From Nitrospirota bacterium (GTDB lineage Bacteria > Nitrospirota > JACRHJ01), in the NCBI GenBank assembly GCA_021815285.1, contig JAKAHE010000005.1, positions 1-21,928 on the forward strand: a stretch of 21,928 nucleotides of DNA. Direction: 5' to 3'. The notes beneath the pieces are model-generated. The model was not told where the DNA came from. It made no database searches and was given only the letters and a program-made list of their open reading frames with translations. How positions within the stretch are numbered: position 1 is the stretch's first letter; each line of letters starts with the position of its first letter. Of this stretch, positions 20,065 to 21,928 are shown piece by piece. The position numbers and the translations under genes are program-made.

Positions 20065-20646
20065 TTAGGCAGCCAGGGGCATGTCGGAGATGCCGCTGTC
20101 TTCCCTCTCCCGCGCGACTGTGGACAGGGCCAGCCAGGTGAGGCCCTCCACCGCATCGCCGCCAAGACGGAGCGATTTCCTGAAGCCCGCCTCGGCCTCA
20201 GAAAACCTCTCCAGGGCCATCAGGCAGCGCGCCTTCTGGTATTGCCCGGCGGAGTCCCAGGGCTTAAGCGCAAGGTAGCGGTCGAGTATCTTTATGGCCT
20301 CTTCCGGCCTTCCGGATTTATAGAGACAGGCGCCTTCAATAAGCATGAAAGAGGGGGTGTCGGGACAGCTTTCCAATATTTCCAGGCAGTTCTGGTAGTC
20401 TTCCGAGATGAGAAGCGATGCGGCGAGCGTCTTTTTGTATCTGAGCGACTCCGGCTTGAGCCGGCTTGCCCTCTCGAAATCCAGGGACGCTTTTTTGTTC
20501 ATGGAAAGAAGGGAGTATGCCCTGCCACGGAGGTAGAAAAACTCCGGCAGGTTTTTCCCGTTATCTATTTCTTTTGTAAGGATTCTTACGGCGTTCAGGT
20601 ACTTTATTGCATTGAAACGCTTGCTCCTTGAGAAATTCGGACTCAT
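20065..20646 (-). CDS. TPR-repeat protein
   Basis: A 193-residue soluble protein with no signal peptide or membrane segment. The N-terminus is basic (MSPNFSRSKRFNAIKYLN), followed by about four tetratricopeptide repeats: PEFFYLRGRAYSLLSMNKKASLDFERASRLKP, a variant one around YKKTLAASLLISEDYQNCLEILES, FMLIEGACLYKSGRPEEAIKILDRYLALKP and GQYQKARCLMALERFSEAEAGFRKSLRLG, given here in outline. Function cannot be assigned; TPRs serve as binding scaffolds. The ATG at 20646 is preceded by GAGAGGGG, an excellent ribosome binding site, and by its own promoter at 20716-20744. It is not obviously related to the TPR gene in the lysine operon beyond the repeat family. Convergent with the FG-GAP gene; 56 bp separate the stops and I see no terminator there. 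Confidence 0.82.
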   Translation of the reverse strand: MSPNFSRSKRFNAIKYLNAVRILTKEIDNGKNLPEFFYLRGRAYSLLSMNKKASLDFERASRLKPESLRYKKTLAASLLISEDYQNCLEILESCPDTPSFMLIEGACLYKSGRPEEAIKILDRYLALKPWDSAGQYQKARCLMALERFSEAEAGFRKSLRLGGDAVEGLTWLALSTVAREREDSGISDMPLAA

Positions 20647-20715
20647 AACACACCCCTCTCACGAATTGGAAATAAAAGGCTCCCCACCACCTTCTATCAT
20701 AAGGCTTATGTTTTT

Positions 20716-20744
20716 AATATAGCGGGTATATGCGGGACTGTCAA
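20716..20744 (-). promoter_or_regulatory. Strong sigma-70 type promoter of the TPR gene
   Basis: On the minus strand TTGACA (20744-20739), exactly 17 bp, TATATT (20721-20716). Predicted transcription start near 20709, leader about 63 nt. Four bases upstream of the -35 box lies a homopolymer of 11 G/C pairs (20749-20759). Confidence 0.7.
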
Positions 20745-20769
20745 ATCCGGGGGGGGGGGATTTTATAAC

Positions 20770-21928
20770 CTATTCCCACTCTATAGTGGAGGGCGGCTTG
20801 CTTGATATATCGTAGCAGACGCGGTTTACGCCCTTGATTTCATTTATAATCCGGTTCGAGATTGTCCCAAGGAGCGAATACGGAAGATGCACCCAGTCGG
20901 CGGTCATGCCGTCCTTTGAATGGACTGCCCGGAGCGCCACGACGCTCTCATAGGTGCGCTCGTCGCCCATTACGCCGACGGTGCGTATTGGCAAAAGCAC
21001 GGCGAACGACTGCCATATCTCGCGGTATAGCCCGGCTTTTTTAACCTCTTCGATTACGATTGCGTCCGCCTCACGCAAGACGGCGAGACGCTCGGCTGTA
21101 ACCTCGCCCAGTATCCTGATTGCAAGCCCCGGCCCCGGGAACGGCTGCCTCCAGATTATGTCCTCCGGGAGGCCTAGCTCGGCGCCGAGCTCCCGCACCT
21201 CGTCCTTAAAAAGCTCCCGGAGCGGCTCGACGAGCTTGAGCTTCATTTTCTCCGGCAGTCCGCCGACATTGTGGTGGCTCTTTATCACGGCGGACGGCCC
21301 CTTGAAGGACACGCTTTCTATGACGTCGGGATACAGCGTCCCTTGGGCCAGAAATTCGGCATCGCCGAGCTTCCCGGACTCCGCCTCGAACACCTCTATG
21401 AACGTGTTCCCGATGATCTTCCGTTTCTTCTCCGGGTCTTCCACGCCCGCAAGCCTGGAGAGAAACATATCCTGCGCGTCCACGTATACGAGCTTCAGGC
21501 CCATCGTCTCGAACGTCTGCCTGACGCGCTCCGCCTCGCCTTTTCTCAAGCACCCGTTATTGACAAATATGCATGTCAGCTGGTCTCCGACCGCCCTGTG
21601 CACGAGGGCGGCGACGACGGTTGAGTCCACGCCTCCGGACAGCGCGCAGATTACAGGCTTTTTACCCACCTGCTTCCGGATATTCTCCACGGAGTAATCG
21701 ATGAAGCTCGCCATCGTCCATGACGGCTCGCAGCCGCATACGGCCAGGAAGTTCTTCAGTATCTGGAAGCCCTCAGGGGTGTGGGCTACTTCGGGGTGGA
21801 ACTGCACGCCGTAGAATTTCCTCTTATGGTCCGCCATCGCCGCCGTGGGAGAGTTGTCCGTATGGGCGATTGCAGAGAACCCTTCCGGCATCTTCTCTAT
21901 CCTGTCCCCGTGGCTCATCCAGACGACG
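20770..21928 (-). CDS. guaA: GMP synthase (glutamine-hydrolysing), C-terminal part
   Basis: Converts XMP to GMP using glutamine and ATP, in purine synthesis. The gene enters from the right edge; about 385 residues are visible. The first bases read VVWMSHGD, the end of the glutaminase domain, with VQFHPEVAHTPEGFQILKNF carrying its catalytic His and Glu. The ATP pyrophosphatase domain follows with the P-loop ICALSGGVDSTVVAALVHRA, then FVNNGCLRKGE, LAQGTLYPDVIES, IKSHHNVGGLP and RQPFPGPGLAIR. The dimerisation domain ends in the usual NRVCYDISSKPPSTIEWE. Nothing odd in the visible part. The 20749-20759 G-run and the TPR promoter follow its stop; no terminator hairpin was seen. Confidence 0.97.
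   Translation of the reverse strand, partial: VVWMSHGDRIEKMPEGFSAIAHTDNSPTAAMADHKRKFYGVQFHPEVAHTPEGFQILKNFLAVCGCEPSWTMASFIDYSVENIRKQVGKKPVICALSGGVDSTVVAALVHRAVGDQLTCIFVNNGCLRKGEAERVRQTFETMGLKLVYVDAQDMFLSRLAGVEDPEKKRKIIGNTFIEVFEAESGKLGDAEFLAQGTLYPDVIESVSFKGPSAVIKSHHNVGGLPEKMKLKLVEPLRELFKDEVRELGAELGLPEDIIWRQPFPGPGLAIRILGEVTAERLAVLREADAIVIEEVKKAGLYREIWQSFAVLLPIRTVGVMGDERTYESVVALRAVHSKDGMTADWVHLPYSLLGTISNRIINEIKGVNRVCYDISSKPPSTIEWE

Noticed and set aside
1..21928. tRNA, rRNA or CRISPR array
   Set aside because: I found no cloverleaf with a T-loop GTTCRA motif, no rRNA stretch and no regularly spaced repeats.

Overview
This GC-rich window is a chromosomal segment of an uncultured Gram-negative-type bacterium, most likely from Nitrospirota, Desulfobacterota or a neighbouring lineage. 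That placement is inference. It rests on the DapL route to lysine, an NtrY/NtrX-type two-component pair, and several dispersed palindromic repeats with TGTCATT heads (TGTCATTGCGAG, TGTCATTCCCG, TGTCATTCTGAGC) that I recall from many environmental genomes of those groups. No rRNA, tRNA, CRISPR array or transposase was found.

Layout. (1) Positions 1-6940, minus strand: a lysine (diaminopimelate) operon transcribed lysA > TPR gene > dapF > dapA > dapB, then a 250-bp gap packed with dispersed repeats, then a fumarylacetoacetase-family gene > dapL > rph (cut by the window edge). DapA, DapB, DapL, DapF and LysA together take aspartate semialdehyde plus pyruvate to L-lysine with no succinylase or acetylase branch. 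(2) 7014-8982, minus: two overlapping glycosyltransferase genes (GT2 and GT4) for a surface glycan. (3) 9041-13592, plus: a good sigma-70 promoter, then a secreted beta-propeller (SBBP-type) protein, a 57-residue Sm/SH3-barrel-like protein, two zinc-dependent medium-chain dehydrogenases (the first Tdh-like) and a MobB-like P-loop protein. (4) 13627-17938, plus: promoter, ntrY-like histidine kinase, then an inserted brnT-brnA toxin-antitoxin module, then ntrX. (5) 17961-18364: promoter, leader, rpsU (apparently with a CTG start) and a strong terminator. (6) 18418-20008: a secreted FG-GAP/VCBS propeller protein. (7) 20065-21928, minus: a TPR gene with its own promoter, and the C-terminal part of guaA.

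The most unusual feature lies between ntrY and ntrX. The first 32 bp of ntrX, starting exactly at its ATG, occur twice (15931-15962 and 16550-16581). The 587 bp between the copies hold brnTA and its AT-rich promoter. This looks like an insertion with a long target duplication: the module landed inside the start of ntrX, left a stub at the ancestral position behind ntrY, and rebuilt an intact ntrX 16 bp behind brnA. ntrX is now positioned as the third gene of a toxin-antitoxin operon. A perfect 18-bp palindrome covers the -10 box and start codon of brnT and is a candidate operator for autorepression, so the regulator may have come under toxin-antitoxin control.

Other points of interest are the rpsU CTG start directly behind an in-frame stop, a hairpin that would hide the ribosome binding site of the FG-GAP gene, the small Sm-like protein leading the dehydrogenase genes, and a nested repeat cluster downstream of dapB.
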